From the NCBI RefSeq assembly GCF_022026395.1, contig NZ_CP041767.1, forward strand, positions 483,501 to 547,500: a stretch of 64,000 nucleotides of DNA, written 5' to 3'. Position 1 is the stretch's first letter; each line of letters begins with the position of its first letter. The notes below the pieces were generated by a model that ran no database searches, was not told the origin of the DNA, and saw only the letters and a list, made by a program, of their open reading frames with translations. The stretch is from Brevibacillus brevis (lineage in GTDB: Bacteria > Bacillota > Bacilli > Brevibacillales > Brevibacillaceae). The position numbers and the translations under genes were made by a program. Of the stretch, positions 40,248 to 48,600 are shown piece by piece.

Positions 40248-41435
40248 ATGAAATCGTTTTGTCGTGACACTTGGGTAGAGGTTGATTTGGATGCCATCCG
40301 GGCGAACCTCGAGACATTCAAACGTCATTTGCCAGAAAAAACAGGTATTATGGCTGTTGTGAAAGCAGACGGGTATGGTCATGGTGCTGTCCATGTTGGA
40401 AAAGAAGCGTTGGCGAGCGGTGCAGATTCACTTGCAGTCGCATTGCTCGATGAAGCGCTTATTTTGCGGAGGGCAGGGATCACAGCGCCGATTTTAGTGT
40501 TGGGATACACACCTGTTGAATCCATTGTCACTGCAAGCGAGCTGGAAGTGGAGTTAACTGCTTACAGCGTCGAATGGATCACGGAAGCGAACGACATTCT
40601 TCAGAAAAATGATGACAAGCCGGTCGGGATTCATGTGAAGACCGATACAGGCATGGGACGTTTGGGCGTCCGGACAAAAGAAGATTTGCTTGCGGTTGTA
40701 GATGCCCTTGAAGAATGCTCAAAGCTTGAGTGGACAGGCATTTTTACGCATTTTGCCTGCGCGGATGAACCAGATACAACCCATGTGCGACGACAACACG
40801 ACTTGTTTCAATCCTTTTTGCAAGTACTGCGTGAAGCAAATAAAACATTGCCGACCGTTCATTGCTGCAATACGGCTGCGGCTATCGCATTTCCCGATTG
40901 GGGGTATGATACGATTCGTTTAGGCATAGGTTTATACGGATTGTATCCTTCTTTGTACATGAAAGAACGTGCGGATGTCATTCTTGCCCCCGCCCTGGCA
41001 CTCAAGACCAGAATTGCCCACGTCAAGAAGGCAGATGAGCTATTCACGGTCAGCTATGGTGCTACGTATGCAGCAAAGCCTGACGAGTGGATCGCAACGC
41101 TGCCGATCGGATACGCAGATGGCTATTCTCGCCTTTTGTCCAACCGCGGTGAGGTGTTGTACAATGGATCGCGCTACCCGATTGCAGGCAGAGTTTGCAT
41201 GGACCAAATGATGGTCAGCCTGAATTCGACAGAAGCAGCGGTCAATGATGAGGTCGTCTTGTATGGCAAGCAGGGGGACGAGGAAATCTCCTTGGATGAA
41301 ATTGCCTATTTGCTGGGAACAATCAATTACGAGGTGCCTTGTATGCTGAATTATCGAATTCCGCGCCTCTATTTACGCGACCAGAAAGTAACGGACGTCT
41401 TTCACCCATTAACGATGAAGCACTCGTCTTCGTGA
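40248..41435 (+). CDS. alr: Alanine racemase
   Basis: A 395-residue fold-type III PLP enzyme: the PLP lysine is Lys39 in AVVKADGYGHG, and the catalytic tyrosine is Tyr270 in VSYGATYAA. The substrate-binding IAGRVCMDQMM block is also present. It interconverts L- and D-alanine, supplying D-alanine for peptidoglycan; in spore-formers it also affects alanine-triggered germination. ATG 40248 follows AAGAGGAGA. Its position before ndoAI-ndoA is conserved in Bacillus. Confidence 0.96.
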   Translation: MKSFCRDTWVEVDLDAIRANLETFKRHLPEKTGIMAVVKADGYGHGAVHVGKEALASGADSLAVALLDEALILRRAGITAPILVLGYTPVESIVTASELEVELTAYSVEWITEANDILQKNDDKPVGIHVKTDTGMGRLGVRTKEDLLAVVDALEECSKLEWTGIFTHFACADEPDTTHVRRQHDLFQSFLQVLREANKTLPTVHCCNTAAAIAFPDWGYDTIRLGIGLYGLYPSLYMKERADVILAPALALKTRIAHVKKADELFTVSYGATYAAKPDEWIATLPIGYADGYSRLLSNRGEVLYNGSRYPIAGRVCMDQMMVSLNSTEAAVNDEVVLYGKQGDEEISLDEIAYLLGTINYEVPCMLNYRIPRLYLRDQKVTDVFHPLTMKHSSS

Positions 41436-41444
41436 AAATGTAAA

Positions 41445-41517
41445 TAACTAGCAAGGAAATTCAGCAGGAATTTTCCCGTGGAACACGAATACTAGTTAAG
41501 CGAAAAAGCTGGCTTTT
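41445..41517 (+). other. Hairpins in the alr-ndoAI gap
   Basis: TAACTAG (41445-41451) pairs with CTAGTTA (41492-41498) around an inner GGAAATTC / GAATTTTCC stem. A second short hairpin AAAAAGC / GCTTTTTT follows (about 41502-41517) and can act as a weak terminator for alr. The rest of the 267-base gap holds the promoter below. Confidence 0.45.
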
Positions 41518-41601
41518 TTGGGTAAACGAAGTCTTCACCTGCACCTTTGGATTGTTTACACTCACGTTTTTTCACCGAAAAAGCGCACAGTAGGTATATT
41601 T

Positions 41602-41630
41602 TTGCAATGGATTCGACATAATGGTATTGT
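41602..41630 (+). promoter_or_regulatory. Putative SigA promoter of ndoAI-ndoA
   Basis: TTGCAA (41602-41607) and TATTGT (41625-41630) are 17 bases apart, about 70 bases before the ndoAI start. Confidence 0.45.
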
Positions 41631-41702
41631 TCATATTGGCTGTTCTTTCTAGAACCAGCATAGCGGATGGAAGTTACGGTCATGGTTGGAGGTGGATTTG
41701 TC

Positions 41703-41981
41703 TTGTCGAAGTCAAACACGAAACGCATCATGATCAGCTTGCCACAACACTTGCTTCAGGAAGTGGATGGCGTTATTCAAAAGGAAAAATCCAATCGCAG
41801 CGAGTTTATTCGCCAAGCGATGCATTTGTATTTGAAAGAGCGAAAAAAACGCACAATCCGTGAGACCATGCAAAAAGGGTACATGGAGATGGCGAAGATC
41901 AATCTGAATATGGCATCGGAGGCTTTTGGCGCTGAAGAAGAGGCTGACCATACTCTTGTCCGCTTAGTTAGCGGGGTGTGA
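41703..41981 (+). CDS. ndoAI: EndoAI antitoxin (ribbon-helix-helix)
   Basis: A 92-residue antitoxin: N-terminal ribbon-helix-helix with KRIMISLPQHLLQEVD (DNA-binding), and a C-terminal toxin-binding part containing GYMEMAKINLNMASEA and LVRLVSG, near identical to the EndoAI family. It inhibits EndoA and represses its own operon. The start is TTG 41703 with GGAGGTGG at 41688-41695, spacing seven. The toxin gene starts four bases after its stop. Confidence 0.95.
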   Translation: MSKSNTKRIMISLPQHLLQEVDGVIQKEKSNRSEFIRQAMHLYLKERKKRTIRETMQKGYMEMAKINLNMASEAFGAEEEADHTLVRLVSGV

Positions 41982-41984
41982 CTG

Positions 41985-42335
41985 GTGATTGTCAAACGTG
42001 GCGATGTGTTTTTCGCGGACCTGTCCCCGGTCGTTGGCTCTGAGCAAGGAGGCGTACGGCCTGTTTTAGTCATTCAAAACGACATTGGAAATCGATTTAG
42101 TCCGACGGTCATCGTCGCTGCCATTACGGCGCAGATTCAAAAGGCGAAGCTGCCTACGCATGTGGAAATTGACGCAAAAACTTATGGATTTGATCGTGAC
42201 TCCGTTATTCTGTTGGAACAAATACGAACCATTGACAAACAACGTCTCACTGATAAAATTACGCATCTCGATGACGAGATGATGGATCGGGTTAATGAAT
42301 CCTTGCAAATCAGTTTAGGACTCATTGATTTTTAA
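41985..42335 (+). CDS. ndoA: EndoA / MazF-type mRNA interferase
   Basis: A 116-residue PemK/MazF-fold endoribonuclease: [30 protein letters not shown] and [11 protein letters not shown] hold the catalytic Arg and Thr/Ser region of the family. In Bacillus subtilis EndoA cuts mRNA at UACAU. The start is GTG 41985 with GGGGTG just upstream. Operon with the antitoxin. The same chromosomal position, before the rsb-sigB genes, is seen in Bacillus. Confidence 0.96.
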   Translation: MIVKRGDVFFADLSPVVGSEQGGVRPVLVIQNDIGNRFSPTVIVAAITAQIQKAKLPTHVEIDAKTYGFDRDSVILLEQIRTIDKQRLTDKITHLDDEMMDRVNESLQISLGLIDF

Positions 42336-42371
42336 CGTGTGAAAAAAGATCAGACCATTTGATAGGAAAAG

Positions 42372-42398
42372 CCACTTGAGTGAAGCAAGTGGTTTTTT
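42372..42398 (+). terminator. Terminator of ndoAI-ndoA
   Basis: CCACTTG (42372-42378) pairs with CAAGTGG (42386-42392), followed by six T. Confidence 0.9.
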
Positions 42399-42543
42399 GC
42401 TGTCAAATTTGCAGGGATTTCGCAGGTACACATCGAACTGTTCGAAAAGAGAATATCAGACAAAATGTGACACAATATGATTTATTTTTCGAGGTAGAGA
42501 AAAAACTCATTTCTACCTACCAAGCGAGGCGGAAGGGGTTTTT

Positions 42544-42957
42544 TTGGTTGTGGCAGACTATTCTCCTGAGACAATCAATATAGAACAAGAATCAGACATC
42601 GTGACGGCGCGACAAGTGGGGCGAAATATGTCGAAGTCGTTTGGCTTTGGCACGATCACGCAGTCCCGCATCGCTACGTCAATCTCTGAATTAGCTCGCA
42701 ACATTTATTTGTATGCGGGTACGGGGACGATCACCATTTCGCCGATTGAGCGCGAAGGAGTGATCGGCCTGCAAATAATAGCACATGACAGCGGTCCAGG
42801 GATTCCTGATATCCGCCAGGCATTAGATGATGGCTATTCGACTTCGGGTGCCCTCGGGGCCGGATTGCCGGGTGTCAGGCGCATGATGGATGAATTTGAG
42901 ATCCACAGTACCCTGGGAGAAGGGACGCGTGTCGTTGTTGTGAAGTGGAGCGATTAA
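42544..42957 (+). CDS. rsbT: RsbT-type serine/threonine switch kinase
   Basis: A 137-residue GHKL kinase: DIVTARQVGRNMSKSFGFG, ISELARNIYLYAG (N box) and DSGPGIPDI plus STSGALGAGLPGVRRMMDEF (ATP lid). RsbT normally binds the RsbR/RsbS stressosome and, when freed, activates RsbU. No rsbR or rsbS gene precedes it. The start is TTG 42544 with AAGGGG at 42533-42538; GTG 42550 is possible. The 150-base leader holds a hairpin, AGGTAGA / TCTACCT, near 42493-42519. Confidence 0.92.
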   Translation: MVVADYSPETINIEQESDIVTARQVGRNMSKSFGFGTITQSRIATSISELARNIYLYAGTGTITISPIEREGVIGLQIIAHDSGPGIPDIRQALDDGYSTSGALGAGLPGVRRMMDEFEIHSTLGEGTRVVVVKWSD

Positions 42958-42977
42958 GCAAAGGAGGAATGAGATAG

Positions 42978-43979
42978 ATGGTAACCCGGAGCTTCCAGGA
43001 AGAGTATGTCAAAATTCTTCGGGATTACCTGAGTGCTCAAGGGGAGGACCAGCTTTATGGAGCCCAGCAGTTGGGCAAATGGATGCTTTCTCAAGATATT
43101 TCACCAGAAGAAATAACTGATTTGCATGCGCAAGCGCTTGAGCAGCTTGGGGAAGTGCCAGAGTTTGTGCGCTCCTCCTTCTCCATTTTGACAGAGGTCA
43201 TGATTGAATATGGGAACGAGCACCGATCCGTAAATAGCTGGCGGAATCGGCATCAACAGATGGAATCAGAAATAGCCGTGGCCAAAGCGATGCAGCAATC
43301 CCTTTTGCCAAGTGAGGTTCCGGTCTACCCAGAGCTGGAGATTGGCGTAGTGAGTATTGCCGCGAAACAAATCTCGGGCGACTATTACGACTTCATTGAG
43401 CAAAGTGACGGGCGTTTTGGCGTCGCTATTGCAGACATTACCGGAAAAGGAATGCCTGCTGCGATGTGTATGTCGATGGTGAAATATGCGATAGACAGCC
43501 TTGGACAAATGGAGCTGGGTCCCGATGAAATGCTGCACCATTTAAACCGGATCGTGGGAAGAAATATTGATCCGAGCATGTTTGTGACGATGCTTTTTGG
43601 CAGTTACGACTCAGTGGAACACTGTTTCCGTTATGCGATGGCAGGACACGAGCCAGGATTTTTGTACAAGTCGGCGGAAGGAAAATTTTACGATCTCGAA
43701 GGGCGAGGGAATGCACTCGGTTTATGCCCAAACAGTGAATACCAGGTTCAGGAGATTTATTTAGAAATAAATGATGTTCTGATTCTTCTGACGGATGGTG
43801 TAACAGAATGCAAAAATAACCGATATTATTTGCAAAGGGAAGAGCTTGTACACCATTTGCAAAAAGAGGTGGGCGAATCTGCCCAAAAGATGGCAAACGG
43901 CCTGTACAATAGACTGCTTCTGCTCTCCCAATTTAACCTGCTGGATGATTACACCATGATTGTACTTCGAAGAACCTAA
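42978..43979 (+). CDS. rsbU: RsbU-type PP2C phosphatase
   Basis: A 333-residue protein: an N-terminal RsbT-binding helical domain (about 1-85) and a PP2C/SpoIIE phosphatase domain (about 120-333) with ISGDYYDF, DITGKGMPAAMCMSMV and LLTDGVTECKN holding the metal-binding aspartates. It dephosphorylates RsbV to free SigB. It keeps the full-length N-terminal domain, so activation through RsbT is expected. It sits 20 bases after rsbT. Confidence 0.94.
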   Translation: MVTRSFQEEYVKILRDYLSAQGEDQLYGAQQLGKWMLSQDISPEEITDLHAQALEQLGEVPEFVRSSFSILTEVMIEYGNEHRSVNSWRNRHQQMESEIAVAKAMQQSLLPSEVPVYPELEIGVVSIAAKQISGDYYDFIEQSDGRFGVAIADITGKGMPAAMCMSMVKYAIDSLGQMELGPDEMLHHLNRIVGRNIDPSMFVTMLFGSYDSVEHCFRYAMAGHEPGFLYKSAEGKFYDLEGRGNALGLCPNSEYQVQEIYLEINDVLILLTDGVTECKNNRYYLQREELVHHLQKEVGESAQKMANGLYNRLLLLSQFNLLDDYTMIVLRRT

Positions 43980-44002
43980 GCAACATACGGGGGGAGAAGC
44001 AG

Positions 44003-44329
44003 ATGGACCTGCTAATTAAGACAACGAGCCTTGGAACTGAGCACCGAGTGGTCCTTGGTGGAGATATTGATGCTTTTACAGCACCGAAAGTAAAGGAAAC
44101 ACTCATGTCACTCGTCACCAAGCCGGATATCAATCACATTACGGTTGATTTGGAAGCAGTAGAATACATGGACAGTACCGGAATCGGAATTTTCATCGGG
44201 ATTATGAAAGAGTGCATCCAACGAAATCGTACATTTGAGGTGCACAAATTGTCTCCGCGTGTGGAAAGGCTATTTCGCATCACTGGCTTATACGATCATA
44301 TTGCCATCCGCAAAGGAGAGAGCGAGTAA
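44003..44329 (+). CDS. rsbV: Anti-sigma factor antagonist RsbV
   Basis: A 108-residue STAS-domain protein. The phosphorylation site is Ser58 in YMDSTGIGIF. Unphosphorylated RsbV binds RsbW and releases SigB. ATG 44003 follows GGGGGGAG. Its stop overlaps the rsbW start (TAATG), so the two are translated together. Confidence 0.95.
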   Translation: MDLLIKTTSLGTEHRVVLGGDIDAFTAPKVKETLMSLVTKPDINHITVDLEAVEYMDSTGIGIFIGIMKECIQRNRTFEVHKLSPRVERLFRITGLYDHIAIRKGESE

Positions 44330-44823
44330 TGGGTCCAAATCGACCTCAGGCAGACGTGATTCAATTGACTTTGCCAAGCAAGGCGGAGTATTTGGGAGTA
44401 GCACGTCTGACTGTATCCGGTATAGCCAACCGTATGGGCTTTTCTTTTGACGAGATTGAGGATATCAAGCTTGCCGTCGGAGAAGCATGCACGAATGTAG
44501 TAAGACATGCATACAAGGAAACAGAGAATCCTTGCTCCATTCATATCCAATGCCACGTTTATGAAGATCGATTGGTGATCGAGATAAGCGATCAGGGCGT
44601 TGGGTTTTCAAATGAGCTCATTGCTGAGCAACTGACGCCGATTTATGCAGGGAAAAACCTTGAGGATTTGGATGAGGGCGGGCTCGGGCTCTATCTCATC
44701 CACACGCTTATGGATGAGGTGGAGATTCGCTCTGAGTCAGGAGTAGTAGTCTCCATGACCAAGTATGTTCGGCAGGATGGGGTGGCTGGCAATGACTGGA
44801 CAATCTCGGAAGCAGAAATATAG
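44329..44823 (+). CDS. rsbW: Anti-sigma factor / serine kinase RsbW
   Basis: A 164-residue GHKL kinase: DIKLAVGEACTNVVRHAYKE (N box), ISDQGVGFSNE (G1) and EGGLGLYLIHTLMDEVEI (in part; G2 and lid). It binds SigB and phosphorylates RsbV. Its 3' end overlaps the sigB start by 32 bases. Confidence 0.95.
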   Translation: MGPNRPQADVIQLTLPSKAEYLGVARLTVSGIANRMGFSFDEIEDIKLAVGEACTNVVRHAYKETENPCSIHIQCHVYEDRLVIEISDQGVGFSNELIAEQLTPIYAGKNLEDLDEGGLGLYLIHTLMDEVEIRSESGVVVSMTKYVRQDGVAGNDWTISEAEI

Positions 44824-45580
44824 TCCAGAGGAGTTGAAGGAGCTCATCCACCTGTATGGTGAAACAAAAGATCCTGCGATACAGGAACAACTGGTGAGGG
44901 CCTATACTCCTCTTGTGGAATCGTTAGCGAAGAAGTTTGTTCGCGGACAAGTCATGTATGAAGACCTCGTGCAAGTCGGATTAATCGGCCTGCTTGCTTC
45001 CTTTCGTCGGTTCGACCCTAGCTTTGAGCGGACATTTGAGAGCTTTGCGATTCCGACTATCGTAGGGGAGATTAAGCGCTATATTCGGGACAAGACATGG
45101 AGTGTCTATGTTCCGCGCAGAGTCAAGGAGCTGAGCCCGAAGATCAAAAGGGTGGTCGACGAGCTCACGATCAAGCTGCAGCGTTCTCCCCAAATTGCGG
45201 ACATTGCCAACAGCCTCGGCGTTACAGAAGAAGCGATTCTGGAGACATTGGAGATGGGGCGCAGCTATCATTCTCTCTCTATGGACAGCGAGCTGGAAGC
45301 GGATCTGGACGGCAACACCATTTCTTTACTCGACCTGGTGGGGACGACGGAAGAAGGGTACGGAGCAGTCGAGCAGAATCTGATGCTGGAGCGGGCCCTG
45401 CAAATTTTGGATCATCGTGAAAAAGAAATCATTCAATTAACTTTTTATCAAAATTTGAGTCAGAAGCAAGCTGGGGACATCATGGGGATGTCGCAGATGC
45501 ATATATCCCGCCTTCAGCGCAGGGCGTTGGGCAAGCTGCGAGAAGCATTGAGAGTGGAACAGCTGGAAACCGCGACGTAG
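44792..45580 (+). CDS. sigB: RNA polymerase sigma factor SigB
   Basis: A 262-residue group 3 sigma factor: region 2 around YEDLVQVGLIGLLASFRRFD and FESFAIPTIVGEIKRYIRDK, region 3 around RVKELSPKIKRVVDELT, and region 4 with LSQKQAGDIMGMSQMHISRLQ. It directs the general stress regulon. ATG 44792 follows GGATGGGGTGG inside rsbW. No rsbX follows; the operon ends at a terminator and tex comes next. Confidence 0.94.
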   Translation: MTGQSRKQKYSPEELKELIHLYGETKDPAIQEQLVRAYTPLVESLAKKFVRGQVMYEDLVQVGLIGLLASFRRFDPSFERTFESFAIPTIVGEIKRYIRDKTWSVYVPRRVKELSPKIKRVVDELTIKLQRSPQIADIANSLGVTEEAILETLEMGRSYHSLSMDSELEADLDGNTISLLDLVGTTEEGYGAVEQNLMLERALQILDHREKEIIQLTFYQNLSQKQAGDIMGMSQMHISRLQRRALGKLREALRVEQLETAT

Positions 45581-45606
45581 AGGGGCCAAGTGGCTCCTCT
45601 TTTTTC
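45580..45606 (+). terminator. Terminator of the rsb-sigB operon
   Basis: GAGGGGCC (45580-45587) pairs with GGCTCCTC (45592-45599), with one G-U pair, followed by six T. The stem starts at the last base of the sigB stop codon. Confidence 0.88.
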
Positions 45607-45677
45607 TTCCCTTTTTCCAGTCCTTGTTAGCAAATGTGGTACAATAAACGACGAAGAATGAGCGCAGGAGGACAGGT

Positions 45678-47840
45678 ATGGAGCTTACGTTGATGATCCA
45701 GACAATCGCCCAAGATACGGGTGTCAAACCTCACCAGGTGGAGCGCACGGTTGCCCTTCTGGATGAAGGAAACACGGTTCCTTTTATTGCCCGCTACCGC
45801 AAAGAAATGACGGGGCAGCTAGATGAAACACAAATTCGAGCGATTGAGGAACGCGTTCGCTATTTACGCAACCTGTCAGTGCGGAAGGAAGAAGTTGTTC
45901 GGCTCATCGATGAGCAAGGCAAGCTGACGGACGAGCTGCGCACAGCTATTGAACGTGCGACAAAGCTGCAAGAGGTAGAGGATCTGTACCGCCCTTACCG
46001 CCAAAAACGCCGCACGCGTGCAACCATGGCCAAGGAGAAGGGACTAGAGCCACTTGCCAACTACCTCATGAGCTTACCGAAAACCGGGAATCCGGAAGAA
46101 GAAGCAAAACCATATATCAACCCGGAAAAAGGCGTCGAGACGACTGAGCAAGCTCTGCAAGGAGCAATGGACATCGTGGCGGAACTTCTGTCTGATGACC
46201 CAGAAATTCGCCAGTGGATTCGTCAACGCACCGTGCAAAAAGGATTGCTTCTGACGGAGCAGAAAGCCGAAGAAGCAGACGAGAAAAATGTATACCAGAT
46301 GTATTACGCATATAGTGAGCCTCTGAAAAAGGTCGTTCCCCATCGGGTACTGGCCATCAATCGGGGAGAAAACGAAGGTATTTTGAAGGTTTCTATTGAG
46401 GCCCCAGTCGCAGAGATTTTGGCTTGGATGCAAAAACGCACCATTCCGCATGAGACAGTTGCCCGCGATCTGCTGACATTGACAGTCGAGGACGCGTATA
46501 AGCGCCTGATTGCCCCTTCTATTGAACGAGAGGTGCGCGCTGAATTGACAGAGGCAGCCGAGGAACGTGCTATTCACATCTTTGCGGAAAACCTGCGCAA
46601 TTTGCTGCTTCAACCGCCTGTAAAAGGCAAAGTCGTCCTTGGGGTAGATCCGGCGTTTCGTACAGGCTGTAAGCTCGCCGTTGTAGACGAAACCGGCAAA
46701 CTGCTGGAGGTTGCAGTCGTTTATCCAACCCCTCCGGCCAATAAAGTGGCAGAAGCTACAGTGAAAGTGAAGCAGTTGATCGAAACCTATGGAGTTACGG
46801 TTGTCGCGATTGGGAACGGTACTGCTTCGCGCGAGACAGAACAGTTCATTGCCACGCTGCTGAAAGAGCTGAAGCGTGAGGTGATGTACATCATCGTGAA
46901 CGAGGCAGGAGCATCCGTGTATTCCGCATCCGCCTTGGCTAAGGAAGAATTCCCGGACCTGGATGTAGCAGAGCGAAGTGCGGCATCGATCGCCCGACGT
47001 TTGCAAGACCCGCTCGCGGAGTTGGTCAAAATCGATCCAAAGTCCGTTGGGGTCGGTCAGTACCAGCACGATGTTTCCCAATCAAGGCTGGCAGACAGTC
47101 TGCAGTTTGTGGTTGAGTCTGCCGTAAACCATGTCGGGGTAGATGTGAATACGGCTTCTCCTTCTCTCTTGCAGTATGTATCAGGGATCAGCCGTCAAGT
47201 GGCGGGGAATATCGTGAAAAAACGGGACGAGATCGGGAAGTTCACGGAGCGCTCCCAGCTAAAGGCGGTTCCACGCTTAGGTGCTAAAACGTACGAGCAG
47301 TGCATCGGATTTTTGCGCGTGATGGACGGAGCGAATCCACTGGATAAAACACCGATTCACCCGGAATCGTACGATGCGACCCACCAGTTGCTGTCGATGC
47401 TGGGCATTAGCGCTCAGGAGATCGGCAGTGAGAACTGCAAGGAACGCTTGCAGTCTTTGGATGTAAAAGAGACCGCTGCGAAGCTTGGGGTTGGCGAGCC
47501 AACACTGCAAGACATTGTAGACAGCCTCTTGCGTCCTGGTCGCGACCCGCGTGACGAACTGCCAAAACCACTCTTGCGAAGTGATGTCCTTCAGTTGTCT
47601 GATCTGAGTGTGGGCATGAAGCTGCAAGGTACTGTGCGCAACGTGGTCGACTTCGGAGCGTTTGTGGATATCGGTCTGAAAAACGACGGTCTCGTACACA
47701 TTTCCCGCTTGAAGAAGGGCTTTGTGAAACATCCACTTGAAGTGGTGACTGTTGGCGATATCGTAGATGTATGGGTAGTAGAAATTGACGAGAAACGTCA
47801 GCGTGTAGGGATGACCATGATCGCCCCAACGGAAGGGTAA
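45678..47840 (+). CDS. tex: Tex family S1 RNA-binding transcription accessory protein
   Basis: A 720-residue protein: N-terminal Tex domain (about 1-195), YqgF/RNase H-like domain (about 315-445; VVLGVDPAFRTGCKLAVVDE), helix-hairpin-helix repeats (about 475-560; NTASPSLLQYVSGIS, LKAVPRLGAKTYEQ), and a C-terminal S1 domain (about 640-715; GMKLQGTVRNVVDFGAFVDI). It binds nucleic acid and influences transcription; the exact role varies among bacteria. ATG 45678 follows AGGAGG. It precedes cmpA and a SprT-like gene as in Bacillus. Confidence 0.96.
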   Translation: MELTLMIQTIAQDTGVKPHQVERTVALLDEGNTVPFIARYRKEMTGQLDETQIRAIEERVRYLRNLSVRKEEVVRLIDEQGKLTDELRTAIERATKLQEVEDLYRPYRQKRRTRATMAKEKGLEPLANYLMSLPKTGNPEEEAKPYINPEKGVETTEQALQGAMDIVAELLSDDPEIRQWIRQRTVQKGLLLTEQKAEEADEKNVYQMYYAYSEPLKKVVPHRVLAINRGENEGILKVSIEAPVAEILAWMQKRTIPHETVARDLLTLTVEDAYKRLIAPSIEREVRAELTEAAEERAIHIFAENLRNLLLQPPVKGKVVLGVDPAFRTGCKLAVVDETGKLLEVAVVYPTPPANKVAEATVKVKQLIETYGVTVVAIGNGTASRETEQFIATLLKELKREVMYIIVNEAGASVYSASALAKEEFPDLDVAERSAASIARRLQDPLAELVKIDPKSVGVGQYQHDVSQSRLADSLQFVVESAVNHVGVDVNTASPSLLQYVSGISRQVAGNIVKKRDEIGKFTERSQLKAVPRLGAKTYEQCIGFLRVMDGANPLDKTPIHPESYDATHQLLSMLGISAQEIGSENCKERLQSLDVKETAAKLGVGEPTLQDIVDSLLRPGRDPRDELPKPLLRSDVLQLSDLSVGMKLQGTVRNVVDFGAFVDIGLKNDGLVHISRLKKGFVKHPLEVVTVGDIVDVWVVEIDEKRQRVGMTMIAPTEG

Positions 47841-47853
47841 GAATGAACTAAAA

Positions 47854-47891
47854 GGCGGCCTCCTGTCAGTCAGGGCGGCCGCCATTTTTTT
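47854..47891 (+). terminator. Terminator of tex, overlapping the end of cmpA
   Basis: GGCGGCC (47854-47860) pairs with GGCCGCC (47877-47883), followed by ATTTTTTT. Confidence 0.85.
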
Positions 47892-47988
47892 CTAAATATA
47901 AGAACCAGCAACTGTTGAGCACACGGATTTGGCGAACGTCCTTCCCATTAAAGGCACGTTGCAACTGCCTGCGCATCCATTGTGGCAT
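47866..47988 (-). CDS. cmpA: Cortex morphogenetic protein CmpA
   Basis: A 40-residue protein too short for usual gene finding: it begins MPQWMRRQLQRAFNGKD, continues through VRQIRVLNSCWFLYL and ends in a polar GGRPD. The start ATG is at 47988 with AGGAGGT seven bases upstream on the minus strand. Size, sequence type and position beside tex and the SprT-like gene match CmpA, a small regulator of cortex and coat assembly that limits SpoIVA during sporulation. Its last third overlaps the tex terminator on the other strand, so the GGRPD tail is partly set by that hairpin. Confidence 0.85.
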   Translation of the reverse strand: MPQWMRRQLQRAFNGKDVRQIRVLNSCWFLYLEKNGGRPD

Positions 47989-48064
47989 GAAAGTACCTCC
48001 TGGAGATATTCGTCTATAGGCAATGTATGCGCCGAGACGAGCAGGAGGTGCCTAGAATTTTTAT

Positions 48065-48403
48065 TTACTCTTCTTCTTCGTGCAAATACTCCAATTGGGC
48101 TTGCAGGGCACGGATCTCTGTCAATAAAGAGATGAGGGGATACTCGGTCTCTTGTAGGGCAGCGAAGCGTCGCTCCAGACCACTGACGTACGCCAAACCA
48201 TCCACGATCGAAAGCCCGCTCTCTAACCGTTCCACATCCGCACAGTCTGCCAGAACCGTAGGCAATTCAGGGCGCTCTGTGATCGTCAATTTGTCGATTT
48301 CCTTGTTAAGTCGTTTTAATAGAGCGATTAATTGGTACATATGCGTTTCGGGCAACGAGACAAACTGTAGTCCGTCACTGGACTGCAACAACAAATAGCG
48401 CAT
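48065..48403 (-). CDS. Uncharacterised protein
   Basis: A 112-residue, acidic, helix-rich protein without signal or membrane segment. I recognise no family. It has LPETHMYQLIALLKRLNKEI in the first half, a single Cys in VLADCADVE, and an acidic tail EYLHEEEE. The start is ATG 48403 with GGAGGAG just upstream on the minus strand. It is divergent from the SprT-like gene, across a region rich in palindromes (48431-48524). Confidence 0.6.
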   Translation of the reverse strand: MRYLLLQSSDGLQFVSLPETHMYQLIALLKRLNKEIDKLTITERPELPTVLADCADVERLESGLSIVDGLAYVSGLERRFAALQETEYPLISLLTEIRALQAQLEYLHEEEE

Positions 48404-48430
48404 GAACTCCTCCACCATTCTGTCTAAATG

Positions 48431-48524
48431 ACCGTTTATTTGTGAAAAACGTCTTGACGTTTTTCATTAAACAGGATATGACCGCATGTGGTCGGCAAAT
48501 AAACAGTTATAACCGTTTATTTGC
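48431..48524. promoter_or_regulatory. Cluster of palindromes with a repeated half site
   Basis: ACCGTTTATTTG occurs at 48431-48442 and again at 48512-48523. The second copy is half of a 30-base near-perfect palindrome at 48495-48524 (arms GCAAATAAAC and GTTTATTTGC, core GTTATAAC). Between them lie the perfect hairpin GAAAAACGTC (48444-48453) / GACGTTTTTC (48456-48465) and GACC/GGTC (48480-48493). It sits between two divergent genes and looks like an operator pair plus an attenuator-type hairpin. The regulator is unknown. Confidence 0.55.
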
Positions 48525-48600
48525 ACTCAGTGTAGCCTATCTGTCTGGCACTTTTCAACTGGAACTGCTATGGTGAAAAGAAGGAAGCGGAGGAGATGAG

